Shown in pieces: positions 34,932 through 44,409 of a stretch of DNA of 64,000 nucleotides. Both the position numbers and the translations under genes were made by a program. Every line of letters begins with the position of its first letter. Within the stretch, counting starts at the first letter, position 1. The notes beneath the pieces are model-generated. The model saw only the letters and a program-made list of their open reading frames with translations. It made no database searches and was not told the origin of the DNA. Origin of the DNA: Allodiplogaster sudhausi (taxonomy: Eukaryota; Nematoda; Chromadorea; Rhabditida; Diplogasteridae); contig CALZFC010000030.1 of assembly GCA_945643635.1 (NCBI GenBank), positions 1,417,001-1,481,000 of the forward strand. The letters are read 5' to 3'.

Positions 34932-35026
34932 AAAATCAACGCTCATCTAGTTGGCAGTTTTGCGTCGTTTGAACCAAGAATATGCTTCAAACGCTGCGAA
35001 ACTGCCAACTAGATTAGCGTTGATTT
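34932..35026. repeat. Hairpin: inverted repeat, 42-bp arms, 11-nt loop
   Basis: AAATCAACGCTCATCTAGTT at 34932 pairs with AACTAGATTAGCGTTGATTT ending at 35026. Pairing continues through GGCAGTTTTGCG(T)CGTTTGAA to a loop CCAAGAATATGC. There are only a few mismatches. It may be a tiny foldback element or a small-RNA precursor. Confidence 0.75.
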
Positions 35027-35199
35027 AAGGGAGCTACATATTTTCAAATTCAAAGGCATAAGCAAAGCACTTGCGATTTTATATACATCTTTTTAAGAAG
35101 TTTCCAGCAAGCAGTCTTCCCACCACCTTCGGTTCGCAATTCTTGGCAGAACAACTTGCCAACAAAAAAACTTTTAATGATAATTGTATGGGTCTTCAT

Positions 35200-35690
35200 T
35201 ATAAAAAAGAGAAAGAGAAAGATTTAGCGGGAAAGAAAAAAACAGATGGAAATGAGAGAGAGAGAGGAGATAGAAAGGGAGACTAAGAGAAAGGGAGAGG
35301 AAGAGAGAGAGAGAGAGAGAGACAAAGCCGTGTTTGACGCATGGTCCTTCAGCTCGTCGTCGTAAGTCTTCTTCAGAGAGCGGTCACGCTTGAACTACTT
35401 CTCGCAGCAGACAGTGTGGGTCATATGCTTTCTTTTTTCCCCACAACATTCAAGCCTGGTTTCCTAGAGGGATTCGGATTCTAATTTCAATGCACTGAAT
35501 ATATAGTCCTTATTATAGAGTTATGCCCGACTTTTCCAAGACCTGATCATCCTTTTTTATTCTGAATATTCTCGGCGGATTTATTCTTGCGCACTTCTTA
35601 ACATCTAATTTTTTTCATTTCATCACTTAGCAAATTTCCCAATCCATTGCAGAGTAAAAAAGGACAAAACTCGGTAACGTATTGAAATGC
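35200..35690. other. GA-rich tract and possible coding relic
   Basis: GA repeats at 35205-35325. On the minus strand at about 35425-35330 the frame reads MTHTVCCEK, stop, FKRDRSLKKTYDDELKDHAS, which looks protein-like but is interrupted and unrecognised. Confidence 0.3.
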
Positions 35691-36371
35691 TTTATTTTCA
35701 TGGTGTAGGGACGAGGGTGAGGGAGAGGAAGCTAGGGTTCTAACAAGAGACAGAGAGATACAGAGAGAGAGTGAGAGAGAGAGGGGCAAAGCGAGGGAGC
35801 GAGAGAGATCGCGAAGGGGAGAAATGGGTCTGTGGCGGGAGGGCCTGAGAATGGGCGAATATTGCCAACATTAACAACCTTTTTATTTTAATAAAGAATT
35901 CTTTACAAAATTATCATAACAAATTCAACATGAACTCAAGCTCTTTTCAAATACCCTGAACACTACCATTTGATAACACTTAAAACAGTGGCAGCAAAAG
36001 CTTCGGCACCGAAGCTAGCTGAATATTGACCTCGAAGACTTAAAGCGATAGGACAACCGACTGCGAAGAGAGAGAAAAAAACAAGAAAGAGAGGGATGTT
36101 GGATAGAGACGAAATGTGATAAAGAGGGAGGGAGAGAGGGAGTGAGAGAATGAGATAGCGAGGGGGGGGGGAGATAGTGAGTGATGGAGGGAGGGTGAGA
36201 GAAAGAGAAGGAGAACAAGCCGGTCGGAAAGCGGACCCCACCGAGTAGAACGAAGCAGCAGAAGTGAAGAAGACGAAAATGACTATTTCTTCGTTCGCCA
36301 CCCCTTTTATATTGCCCGTTCTGTACTTTTCCTCCTGTCCTTCTCGGACATCTCATACTTTGAATGTGCAT
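35690..36371 (-). pseudogene. Ly6-like gene remnant: promoter, leader and 3' UTR only
   Basis: Minus strand: TGTCC-N5-GGACA (36350-36336), TATA (36311-36305), the TTTTCGTCTTCTTCACTTCTG leader, and a CT-rich intron start. Then family sequence reappears only as the end of the last exon and 3' UTR (about 35850-35690, with AATAAA near 35697). The coding exons are gone. The promoter is divergent from that of the intact gene at 36.6 kb. Confidence 0.55.
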
Positions 36372-36567
36372 ATGTACTGAATCTTCTATTTACGTGAAAA
36401 TGATCGCAGTGATTAAACAAAAATGTAAATGAGAGAAGTGCTCTCTTTTCGTATTTACATCTATTATTTTAATTTGTTTTAAGAGGAGAATTCCCCGGTT
36501 TGCATATTTTCATTTTTGTAAAAGAAACATCTTCTCGCAAATGTCACGGGAATTTAGTACATATTTT

Positions 36568-36633
36568 TTAATGTCCTTATCACACGATGTGTGATAAGGA
36601 CATTAAATCAAGTGCAGAATGGGCCATATAAAA
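36568..36633 (+). promoter_or_regulatory. Ly6-type promoter with 18-bp perfect palindrome
   Basis: TTAATGTCCTTATCACAC (36568-36585), GAT, then its exact complement to 36606, 20 bp before TATAAAA (36627-36633). It occupies the place of the TGTCC-N5-GGACA motif of sister promoters and keeps its TGTCC and GGACA halves. Confidence 0.7.
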
Positions 36634-36857
36634 GGGGCGGCAAAGTGGAGGCCTTGTCATTTTCGTCTTCTTCACCTCTGCTGCTTCGTTCTACTCGTCG
36701 AGGTCCGCTTCCTGCCTTCATTCTCTTCCTCCCTCTTCACCCTCTCTCTCTATTTCTCTCGCTCTCTATCATCCCTCTTACTCTCTCTTTACCCTCCCTC
36801 TCTATTTCTATCTCTGTCACCCTGCCTCTCTCATTACCTCTCCCTCTTCTTTCAGAG

Positions 36858-37731
36858 ATGACGCTGCTTCACTGCTTGGTCCTGTTGGCTGTCGCTGCTT
36901 CTGCCGGAATGGCGAACAAAGATGCTCTTGTTCACCGCGGCGTCGCCTGCTACGTCGGCAAGGAGTTCGCTTTCCCCGACCTGGATGACAATAGTTCTGT
37001 CATCTCGCCCTTGGAGTGGTCCTCGACTGCAAATCGCGAATACTGCGGCTTCAATGATGCGTGCACTATGGTAGATCTACTAATAGTAATATATAATAAT
37101 TACCATAAATTTGTCGATGTTATGAATCTTTATTGGGCAGCCATAGAAAGTCATGGAAACCGATTCAGATGTAAATTTCAGAAGAAATGCACGAACATGA
37201 GTCCGCGAATGCCGTTTAAAAACACCTTTCTTCTGAAAGAGTGCAGTCTGGATTGTGTGAAGTTCACCGACGAATGGAAGGTCGCTACTTCTGATATTCG
37301 TGTTCCTCGCATGAAAGAACCAACCTGGGATGACTTTGGGGGAAAATTCTTAACCGTAAAGTACTTTACTTTTACATATACGTACCCTCTCTCAATCCTT
37401 CGTCTCCCTGACAATAGTTAATCTCTCTCTCTCTCTATCACACTCTGTCTCTCTCTCTCACTCTAAGTTCAGCTCTTTTACTTTTTTCCTGCATTTTTCT
37501 TAAACCATTTCTTTACTGTAAAGAAATTTTTTTCTAGAAAGGTTATTTTTTTTCTAGAAAAACTATTACGGACAACGCGCCTTCAACGTTAGCGATTCAT
37601 ACTGCTGCTCGGGCGACCTCTGCAACAGCGATGGCACTCTGAATGGCTCGAACAAGGACCACGCGGCTGGCACGGCGGTCCTTCTCATCGCACTACTCGC
37701 CCTCCTTCTCATCTCGCCCTCTCGCCACTGA
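36858..37731 (+). CDS. Ly6-like GPI-anchored protein, intact copy
   Basis: Exons 36858-37070, 37182-37280 and 37558-37731 join in phase 0 and encode 161 aa. The ATG lies two bases after the acceptor TTTCAG, as in all copies. Residues 1-20 (MTLLHCLVLLAVAASAGMAN) are a signal peptide. The mature core has GVACYVGKEFAFPDL, EYCGF, DACTM, KKC, LKECSLDC and YCCSGDLCNS: nine Cys with the Ly6/uPAR end motif CCxxDLCN. The C-terminus (GSNKDHAAG then TAVLLIALLALLLISPSRH) fits a GPI-attachment signal. Role: probably a cell-surface or secreted small disulfide protein; partner unknown. Unlike L1 and L4, the linker is not on a separate exon. An odd cysteine number suggests either a free thiol or a divergent pairing. 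Confidence 0.8.
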
Positions 37732-37859
37732 GACCCACTTCTCTCCCTCTCGCTCTCTCCCTCTCGCTCTCTCTCTCTCTCTCTTCCCTCTTGCATCTCT
37801 AGCAATTAGAACACCTGCATCCTCTCCTTCACCCTTCTCCCTATAACATGGAATTAAAG

Positions 37860-38530
37860 CCAGGCAAGGTGGAACCGAGTTTTATACTTAATTGGATTGA
37901 AAAATACATATGTTGAGTGCAGAGATCAGATTACCAGATGTTAAGAAGGGCGCAAGAATAAAGTGTCGCGATCTGAACTCAATAATAATGAACGGCTCTA
38001 TTTAAATGTCGGTGACGCATGGAAAATCTAGGCGTCCCAAATATTTATATGCACGGAATAAATTGATTGGCGTCCGACAATATGATAAAACATACTTTTT
38101 AAAGCATCTTTGTGATAGTGCTATAAAAGTGGAATATGATCAAGGAGCATGGACTTCTTTATTCTATCACTGGAACAAAGGAGATAGCGTCCCCTTCAGG
38201 AACGGCAAAATTCGACATTTCATCTGAGAATGAGCCTCTCTGAAGTCAAACGAACACCCAAGCTTGGTCTCTTTGCAATGTTTGCCCTCATTTAAGTTAT
38301 ATTTTTGCTTACCATTAAATCCTCATACTATCTCATCATTCTGTCCCTCTTCGCCTACCTGTTCCCTACCATCATCGTCCACTGCAGAATAAGGGTGGTG
38401 ATACTACTGTTTAATTTTCATTTTTGTAAAAGTCTGGCAGAAGTTCTAAAGAAACACTTTCTTGTAAATGCCCTGCTAATATGTATGTGCGGACTTCAGT
38501 ACATAATTGTGCACATTCAAAGTACGATTA
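37860..38530. other. Intergenic with one unsupported ORF
   Basis: A 73-codon plus-strand ORF at 38006-38227 is basic and not repetitive but has no recognisable motif. The part from about 38390 is the conserved upstream region of Ly6-type promoters (CATTTTTGTAAAAG, GTACATAATTGTGCACATTC). Confidence 0.4.
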
Positions 38531-38551
38531 AGCGAAGTGCAGAATTGGTCT

Positions 38552-38558
38552 TATAAAA
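38552..38558 (+). promoter_or_regulatory. TATA box of Ly6-like copy L4
   Basis: TATAAAA after GAAGTGCAGAATTGG. The TGTCC-N5-GGACA motif is absent here (AGTACGATTAAGCGAAG instead), the clearest exception among the family promoters. Confidence 0.6.
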
Positions 38559-38754
38559 AGGGGTGACGAACTGAAATAACTGCCATTTTCGTCTTCTTCA
38601 CTTCTGCTGCCTCATTCTACTCATCGAGGTGCGCTTCCGTTCAGCATGCCCTCCCTCTCTTTCCCTCTTTCTCTATCTCTCCCTTCCGTTACTCACTCTC
38701 TCTCGCTCTCTTGTTTCCTCTCTCTCTCTCACTCTATCTCTCTTCCTTGCAGGG

Positions 38755-40214
38755 ATGACACTGCATCACTGCTTGGCCCTGTTGGCTATCGCTGCTTCTT
38801 GGTCGCTCGCCTCGCCTTCCCTCGGGTTCGCCTTCTTTGTAGGCAAAGAATTCGCCTTTCTCGACTGATCGCTATACAAGGAATGTCACGTAGAGTAATA
38901 CCGATAACCGTAAAATATGTATTTTGGGTGATACTACATATAATATTTCTTCCTCTCTCTTCCTCTGCCTATCTTGCTCCCTATCTGTTTTCCTCTTTTC
39001 CTCCCTCACCATCTTTTCTCCTTGCAGTGAGAACGCTACGTCCCTACCTACTCCTGTTGCAGAAACAGCGAGCCTTTTCCAACCCCGCGGCGTCGCCTGC
39101 TACGTCGGATTCGAGTACTCTTTTCCCAATTTCCCCGACCTGGATGAAGACAGTTCTTTCATCTCTTCATTGCCCTACAAATGGTCCTCGACAGCAAATT
39201 CCATCTACTGCGACTCCAATTATACTGTGTGCTTGACTGTTGGTCTTCTAGTATTTTAGGTACTATTGTACTACTCCTACCCCACTTATAAAAAAAAATT
39301 TTTTTAATTTTTTTTCCACTGAAATTCACCAGAGGGTGGTTTTCGGCACGGGGAATACGAATATCATATTAATTTCATCCTCAGGCATCACTTAATCACC
39401 GTCACAAAGTACGTGGGAATGCTTTGGAAGGTGCAAAATATGCATTCTACGTCCCTAAACTTACCAATCTTACCGTGAAAATGACATAATGATAAAAAAT
39501 AGATATGATATTTGTATTCCCCGTATTTCAACCTCTGGAGTGAGAATAGCACAATAGTACCGTATTTTGTAATAATTGCTATTAAATTGTGGATATTATG
39601 AAATATTATAATGCAGCCATAACATACGGAGACAACGGAATCAGATGCATACGGAATTTCAGCTCAAATACAAGAGCCTGAGGCCGCAATGCCTGTCAAA
39701 AACATCTTTCTTCATAAACAGTGCCTTCAGGAGTGTAAAGATTCCGAACGGAAGGTCTCTTCTACTTTTTGTATTTGTTAATCGCTCTCTCTCTCGCCCT
39801 CTCTCTCTCTATCTCTCTCTCTTAGTCTCTCTCTCTCGCTCTCTCTCTTAGTCTCTCTCTCTCGCTCTCCCTCTCTTAGTCTCTCTCTCTCTATTACCAT
39901 AAGTCTCTCGTCTCTGTCGCAGTTCTACTTTTCGCACTCCTTTTCTCCTCTCTTCTCTTTTCTTTTCTCTGAATTTTTTTCTTTGCCATATTTTACAGAG
40001 AAGGATTCTATTCACAACACTCCTTTGATATATCTAGAGCGGCGTCTGGAAGTTCAAGAACATTACGGAGATCTGGAATATAACAGAGGCCTACTGCTGC
40101 AAGGGCGACTTCTGCAACAGCAAAGGCACTCTGAACGGCTCGAACAAGGGCAACATGGCTGGCACAGCAGTCGTTCCTTTCGGCCTCCTTCTCATCTCGC
40201 TCTTTCGCCACTGA
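38755..40214 (+). pseudogene. Ly6-like protein L4 with one frameshift
   Basis: Exons 38755-38825 (signal peptide, phase 2 donor GG|GTTCG), 39028-39238 (linker ENATSLPTPVAETASL and core GVACYVGFEYSFP), 39663-39754 and 40038-40214 (FKNITEIWNITEAYCCKGDF, ending LISLFRH). Exon 3 is 92 nt instead of 99; alignment with sisters places a 1-base loss before ATGCC, after which KNIFLHKQCLQEC is recovered in another frame. Everything else is open, so this is either a very young pseudogene or an assembly error. The linker makes the protein longer than the 36.9-kb copy. CT tracts flank both early acceptors and fill the intron at 39780-39900. Confidence 0.65.
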
Positions 40215-40318
40215 GACCGATCTCTCTCTCACTCACTCTCTCTCTCCCTCGCCCCTGTCGCGTTCTCGCGATTAGAACCCCCATTATTTACCATTGAAAT
40301 AAAGTAAAGTCTTACAAT

Positions 40319-40770
40319 CAGAGCTGCACTCGGCCCGGGCCGGCCCGGCCCGGTCCAAGGGCCGGCCGGACCCAAATTTCCAATGCTCTCTAGGGCCGGG
40401 CCGGGCCGGGCCCAACCTTGGGCCCGGCCCTGAGCCCGATTGGGCCCGATTTTCAAACATTTGCACGCGAACATGCTTATGACAGAGCGAATTCTTATTG
40501 CTCATACATAATATTGTAGCTCGGGAGTTGTATTCCTCTTCAGAATGAAGTAAATGAGAAGCCTTGTGAACATCAAGCTAGAAGAAAAAAATTTTCGCTA
40601 AGAAAATTACGAATTAGAAATTGGAATCAGACGTATTTGAAAATCGGGCCGGAGCGGGCCAGCCCGGGCCCAAAATTCAAGGGCCCGAAAACTGCGGGCC
40701 GGGCCGGGCCGAGGTTTTGGGCCCTAAGGGCCGGGCCGGCCCAAAAAATTTGGGCCCGCGTGCACCTCTG
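40319..40770. mobile_element. hAT-type MITE in the L4 3' flank
   Basis: Starts CAGAGCTGCACTCGGCCC and ends GGGCCCGCGTGCACCTCTG. Flanks are CTTACAAT (40311-40318) and CTTAGAAT (40771-40778), an 8-bp duplication with one change. The interior is GGGCCGG-rich at both ends with an AT-rich centre. It sits just downstream of the AATAAA of L4, and the displaced flank resumes with the family sequence GAGACCGAGTTTTGCCC. Confidence 0.85.
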
Positions 40771-40778
40771 CTTAGAAT

Positions 40779-41275
40779 GGGAGACCGAGTTTTGCCCTTT
40801 TCTTTTACACTGCAATGGATTGGGAAATTGGTTTACGGTTGACATGAAATTATTAGGGGCTATGAAGAGCGCAAGAATAAATTTAGGGAAATCTTCAGAA
40901 TCCAAACTTTGCCATGGCAGACCTCAGCCGGACGCGTCTAATAATATTCTATCTAATAGAAAGATAGATTTTGGGTGCATTTTAAAGGATACCATGGGCT
41001 TCTTTATGTTAAATGAAAAAAGAACATCATACAACATGAAGGAGGAGCTGGGCAAGCGCATTTTATCTGTGAAAAAGAAGGAAGAAGACGAGGAGTAGGA
41101 GGACCTTTCCGGTTGCTTCTTTTTCTCTTCTCATCCTCTCTTCTCTTCTAGTCTTATCACAACTGATTGTGAGTTTCGACTCTTTCTCTCTCTCACTATC
41201 TCTCTCGCTCCCTCGTCGGCTCCGTCACCCCCTACTGCAGAAATAAATTGACAGAAGAGAATTGGTGTTTGGGAG
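40779..41275. other. Ly6 downstream flank and decayed short ORF
   Basis: Matches the 3' flank of L1 (TTTACACTGCAATG(A/G)ATTGGGAAAT) and includes a decayed copy of the 17.3-kb short exon (KRILSVKKKEEDEE then TAG). Confidence 0.5.
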
Positions 41276-41279
41276 TGCG

Positions 41280-42420
41280 CTCTCTCGGAGGCGAGCGCGG
41301 AAGCGTTGCGGTAGGGAGCGAGTGGGTGTTTCGTCATTCTACGCCTCAGGGTCCGTGTGAGACGGTTTGGTGCATCTCGGTCTTCAGGTGGATTTTGGGG
41401 TGTTTGACGGTGTTTTTAAGGTTTGCAGGGCGGATGGGGTCAGGCAAGGCCACTGCCTGCTGAGAGTTCGTTAGGATGGTCGTTTGGCCTCGGTACCTCG
41501 ATCAACCAGTGGGCCACAAGTGTCTTTTCCTTCCTATGAAGATTACGGCAGGTTCCGAGTGAGCGACTTTCAAAAGTGATAGAGAGATAGGGTTTCTTTC
41601 CCGCAAGTGCGGCAGGCGGTGTTGTTGTCAGAATCATTCAGGCAATAGGCGTCAGCGGATCGCGAGGTTTCTATTGTGGTGAAGGAGGAAGAGAATGGTG
41701 CGAGCACTGCATAGTAGCCGGCCCCGAGATCGAAGGGGGTTTTCGTCCAGAGATGAGGTCGCACAAGGGTCTTTCAAGATCATGTTGTCGGTGAGAGGAT
41801 GGGGATAAGTAGCATGAGACCCCTTTTGCCTATATAACGGGATAGCATCATTAGTCATTTTGCGAGCATCGGTTTAGTGGTGTTGGCTCTTTTGGGGGCG
41901 ATTAGGGGTGTGTGTTTCAGAGTGCCAATGTCGGGACGGAATTCCGAGTTCCCAGCACCCTGTGGTGATTGGTTTCGTATTTCTTTTTGGTAATTAATTA
42001 GAGAATAACTTATAGTGCCCCTGTCAGAAGTAAGGGAGCTTTAGAAGGGTACTGCCTTTGACAGAAAAGGAAGGGAAGGATTCGGCTCACAATCAGTGGC
42101 CCGGTGGTCAGCCACCGAGGAGGCAGACTGTTTATTCGAAGGTGGTCAGCCACCTTGTTTGCCCGGCATGGGCGAGTGTGGTCAGCCACTGGGGCCTCCG
42201 TGGCCCGTTACAGATCCCTATCGATAGCAGAGCCCGCTGTTGCATGGCCAAAGATGAATGCGGATCTTATTGTCCCGGAGGACGGAGCGATGGGCAATGG
42301 GAGTCCGAGCGAAAACGGTAACGAGCGAAGCGAGGCAGGAGCCATTCGTGCTAAGCGAGTTGTGGGGTTTTCAGTGGAGAGCAAGGAGGTTCAGTGTTCG
42401 CGCTAGTGTGTTTTTTGGGG
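41280..42420 (-). mobile_element. Possible LINE 3' remnant
   Basis: This GC-richer block is unlike its surroundings. On the minus strand near 41700-41570 the frame reads SADAYCLNDSDNNTACRTCG then KETLSLYH, resembling the Cys-His motif (CxxCxxxxxxxxxH) near the C-terminus of some LINE proteins. It replaces the last exons of the Ly6-like copy at 43.3 kb. No reverse-transcriptase catalytic motif was found, so the call is tentative. Confidence 0.25.
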
Positions 42421-42427
42421 TCTCGTT

Positions 42428-42632
42428 TTAAAGGAGGGCAATCACCGAAAAATATCTATGCAGGTTCGAATTGCCGCGTCTGCCCTGTGATTCCTCACTC
42501 TTATTCTCGCGTGCTAATTCGCAGATCGCACAAACCGGCTGCGTGAATATATGTAGCGCTTGCGAATGAGAGTGCAAAGGGCCGCGGCAGTTTGAAATAT
42601 CACATAATTTTTCGGTGACCGCCCTCCTTTAA
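42428..42632. mobile_element. 197-bp MITE with TTAA flanks
   Basis: TTAA (42428-42431), then AGGAGGGCAATCACCGAAAAAT; the other end gives AGGAGGGCGGTCACCGAAAAAT on the complementary strand, followed by TTAA (42629-42632). Ends match at 20 of 22 positions. Related ends (AGGAGGC) bound the element at 11.3 kb, so both may be mobilised by one TTAA-specific transposase. Confidence 0.75.
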
Positions 42633-43200
42633 GAAGTTTTTTTTCCATTCAGTATGCGATCAGTGGGATGTGACTCTTCGGATTCTGCGCTGGGAGTGGA
42701 ATTTAGGATGCTGGCACGGCCAGGCTGTCCAATGGAAAGACAAAGGAATTAGCCTGCACGTTGCGTGACTAACGGGCTGTAATTTTCGCAGGCTTACATG
42801 TTCATAGACGTTGTCCCATTTTCGAGCGATTAGGAAATGGGAGACGGCAAGAGGAAGACCGTCGGTATCTTTTTGTTATACGATGTAGCGGTACGTGTTT
42901 AATGAAACTTGGATGCGAAGAGAAGTCTATCTTAAAATAGAGAAAATGAGAGTTTGTTGCGTGTACTTGTAAGTGAGAATTTCGCCTGATTGTGAGATTG
43001 TGTGAGATTAGCTTGCTGTAATCTTCGCAGGGCATACATGTTGGCTAGTCACACATATATTTTCTGCCTCTCCTTTCTCTCATTTCATGCCATTCTCTCC
43101 TATTTTTATTTCATGCATTTTTTCGCCGGTCACGTTACATATCTGCCAGTGTTGTCACATCTTAATCGATGTAGATAAATAAATAAATAAATGTTCGCAG
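42633..43200. other. Unassigned stretch
   Basis: No gene seen. It ends in an AAAT repeat at about 43175-43192, where family sequence of the Ly6-like copy resumes. Confidence 0.4.
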
Positions 43201-43319
43201 GGATAGGTTGTGGCGGGTATATTTGAATCGGAGGTCTCCGTTTCCATAAAAGTTTCTTTGGCAGCATAATAAACTTTCATTCAGGAGTTTCTATTCCAAA
43301 ATGCTAGTAGTGCACCTAC

Positions 43320-43622
43320 CATTGTGCACGCAGTATCCTTGAAGTTGCAGTAGATAGGATATGCGTTTGATGAGTTGAAGCCCATCTTCGCGATGGCTGA
43401 ACTATTGTCATCCCGGCCGGGGAAAGAGTACTCGATGCCGGCGTAGCAAGCGACCCCGCGGGACGGAGGCTTAACTGTGGTCGCGACGGCGGTAGTCGTG
43501 GTGGGAGGAACAGTGGTAGGACTAGTGGTAGGAGAAGGAGCCGGAGGAGTGGCAGCACTAGGCTTAGCGTCATCTCTGCAAGGATAGTAGAGGGAGATGG
43601 AGGAAGTGAGAGAGGTGAAGAA

Positions 43623-43656
<34 letters not shown>

Positions 43657-43738
43657 GAGAGATATGGTACGCGAAGGCCGAAACGAGCGACCCAGAAGCA
43701 GCGACAGCCAACAGGATCAGCCAGTGACACAGCATCAT
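43320..43738 (-). pseudogene. Ly6-like protein with mucin-like linker, 3' exons lost
   Basis: Minus-strand exons 43738-43671 (MMLCHWLILLAVAASGSLVS, phase 2 donor) and 43575-43320 join to give DDAKPSAATPPAPSPTTSPT and TTTTAVATTVKPPS, a Pro/Thr-rich, likely O-glycosylated stalk, then GVACYAGIEYSFPGRDDNS. The last visible codons (ACTM) precede the donor GTAGGT. The following intron matches the paralogue at 50.0 kb only to about 43215; beyond it lies foreign DNA, and the KNTF and CCxxDLCN exons are missing. The gene is in inverted orientation to its sister at 49.6 kb. Confidence 0.65.
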
Positions 43739-43987
43739 CTCTGCAAGGAGAGAAGAGGAGAGAGGAAAAGAAAGAGAGGGAGCGAGAAAGAGGGGAAGGG
43801 AGATACATATTGAGCGAGAAAGAGCGGGAGGGAGGACGAGATAGAGGTAGTTAGATAGAAAGGGATGGAGATAAGGAGGGGAGGAAGGGAGGGAGGGCAA
43901 TCCGGTCTGAAAACGGACCTCGACGAGTAGAACGAGGCAGCAGAAGTGAAGAAGACGAAAATGGCGATTCCTTCTGTTCGGCGCCCC

Positions 43988-44033
43988 TTTTATATGGCCA
44001 ATTCTGCACTTCACTTCCTATCCTTCTCGGACA
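43988..44033 (-). promoter_or_regulatory. Ly6-type promoter (minus strand)
   Basis: On the minus strand TGTCC-GAGAA-GGATA (one mismatch) precedes TATAAAA (43994-43988) and the family leader. It drives the mucin-linker copy. Confidence 0.65.
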
Positions 44034-44316
44034 GCATATGTACCTTCAATGTGTTCAACTATGCACTAAAATGCGCATCTAGTATCTTCAATCAACATGA
44101 CATTTGTGTGAAAATGATCTCATTGTCAGTGATTAAAAAATGTAAATTGAAGAAGTTCTCCTCTCTCATTTACATCTATAATTTTACTTTATTTAAAGAG
44201 GAGAACTCTCTTGTTTACTTTCATTTTTGTAATAGTGCAACGTTATGAACTTCTTATGAAACATTTTCTACGTGAGCACTCAAGTACACACATATTTGTG
44301 CACATTAAAAGAACGA

Positions 44317-44362
44317 TGCCCGAGAAGGACATCAGGTGAAGTGCAGAAAGGGCCATATAAAA
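44317..44362 (+). promoter_or_regulatory. Ly6-type promoter fused to a LicD/fukutin-like gene
   Basis: TGCCC-GAGAA-GGACA (44317-44331) and TATAAAA (44356-44362) are followed by the leader TTTTCGCCTTCTTCACC, and at about 44410 the sequence switches to AGAAATGGATCAATTCAG, the end of exon 2 of the LicD/fukutin-like family. The Ly6 exons are absent. Confidence 0.65.
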
Positions 44363-44409
44363 GGGGCGGCGAACTGAGAGATATGCCATTTTCGCCTTCT
44401 TCACCTAGA

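Noticed and set aside
36858..37731. Three-finger venom-type toxin
   Set aside because: The signal peptide, CCxxDLCN end and GPI-like tail fit an endogenous Ly6-type surface protein; nothing indicates a toxin.
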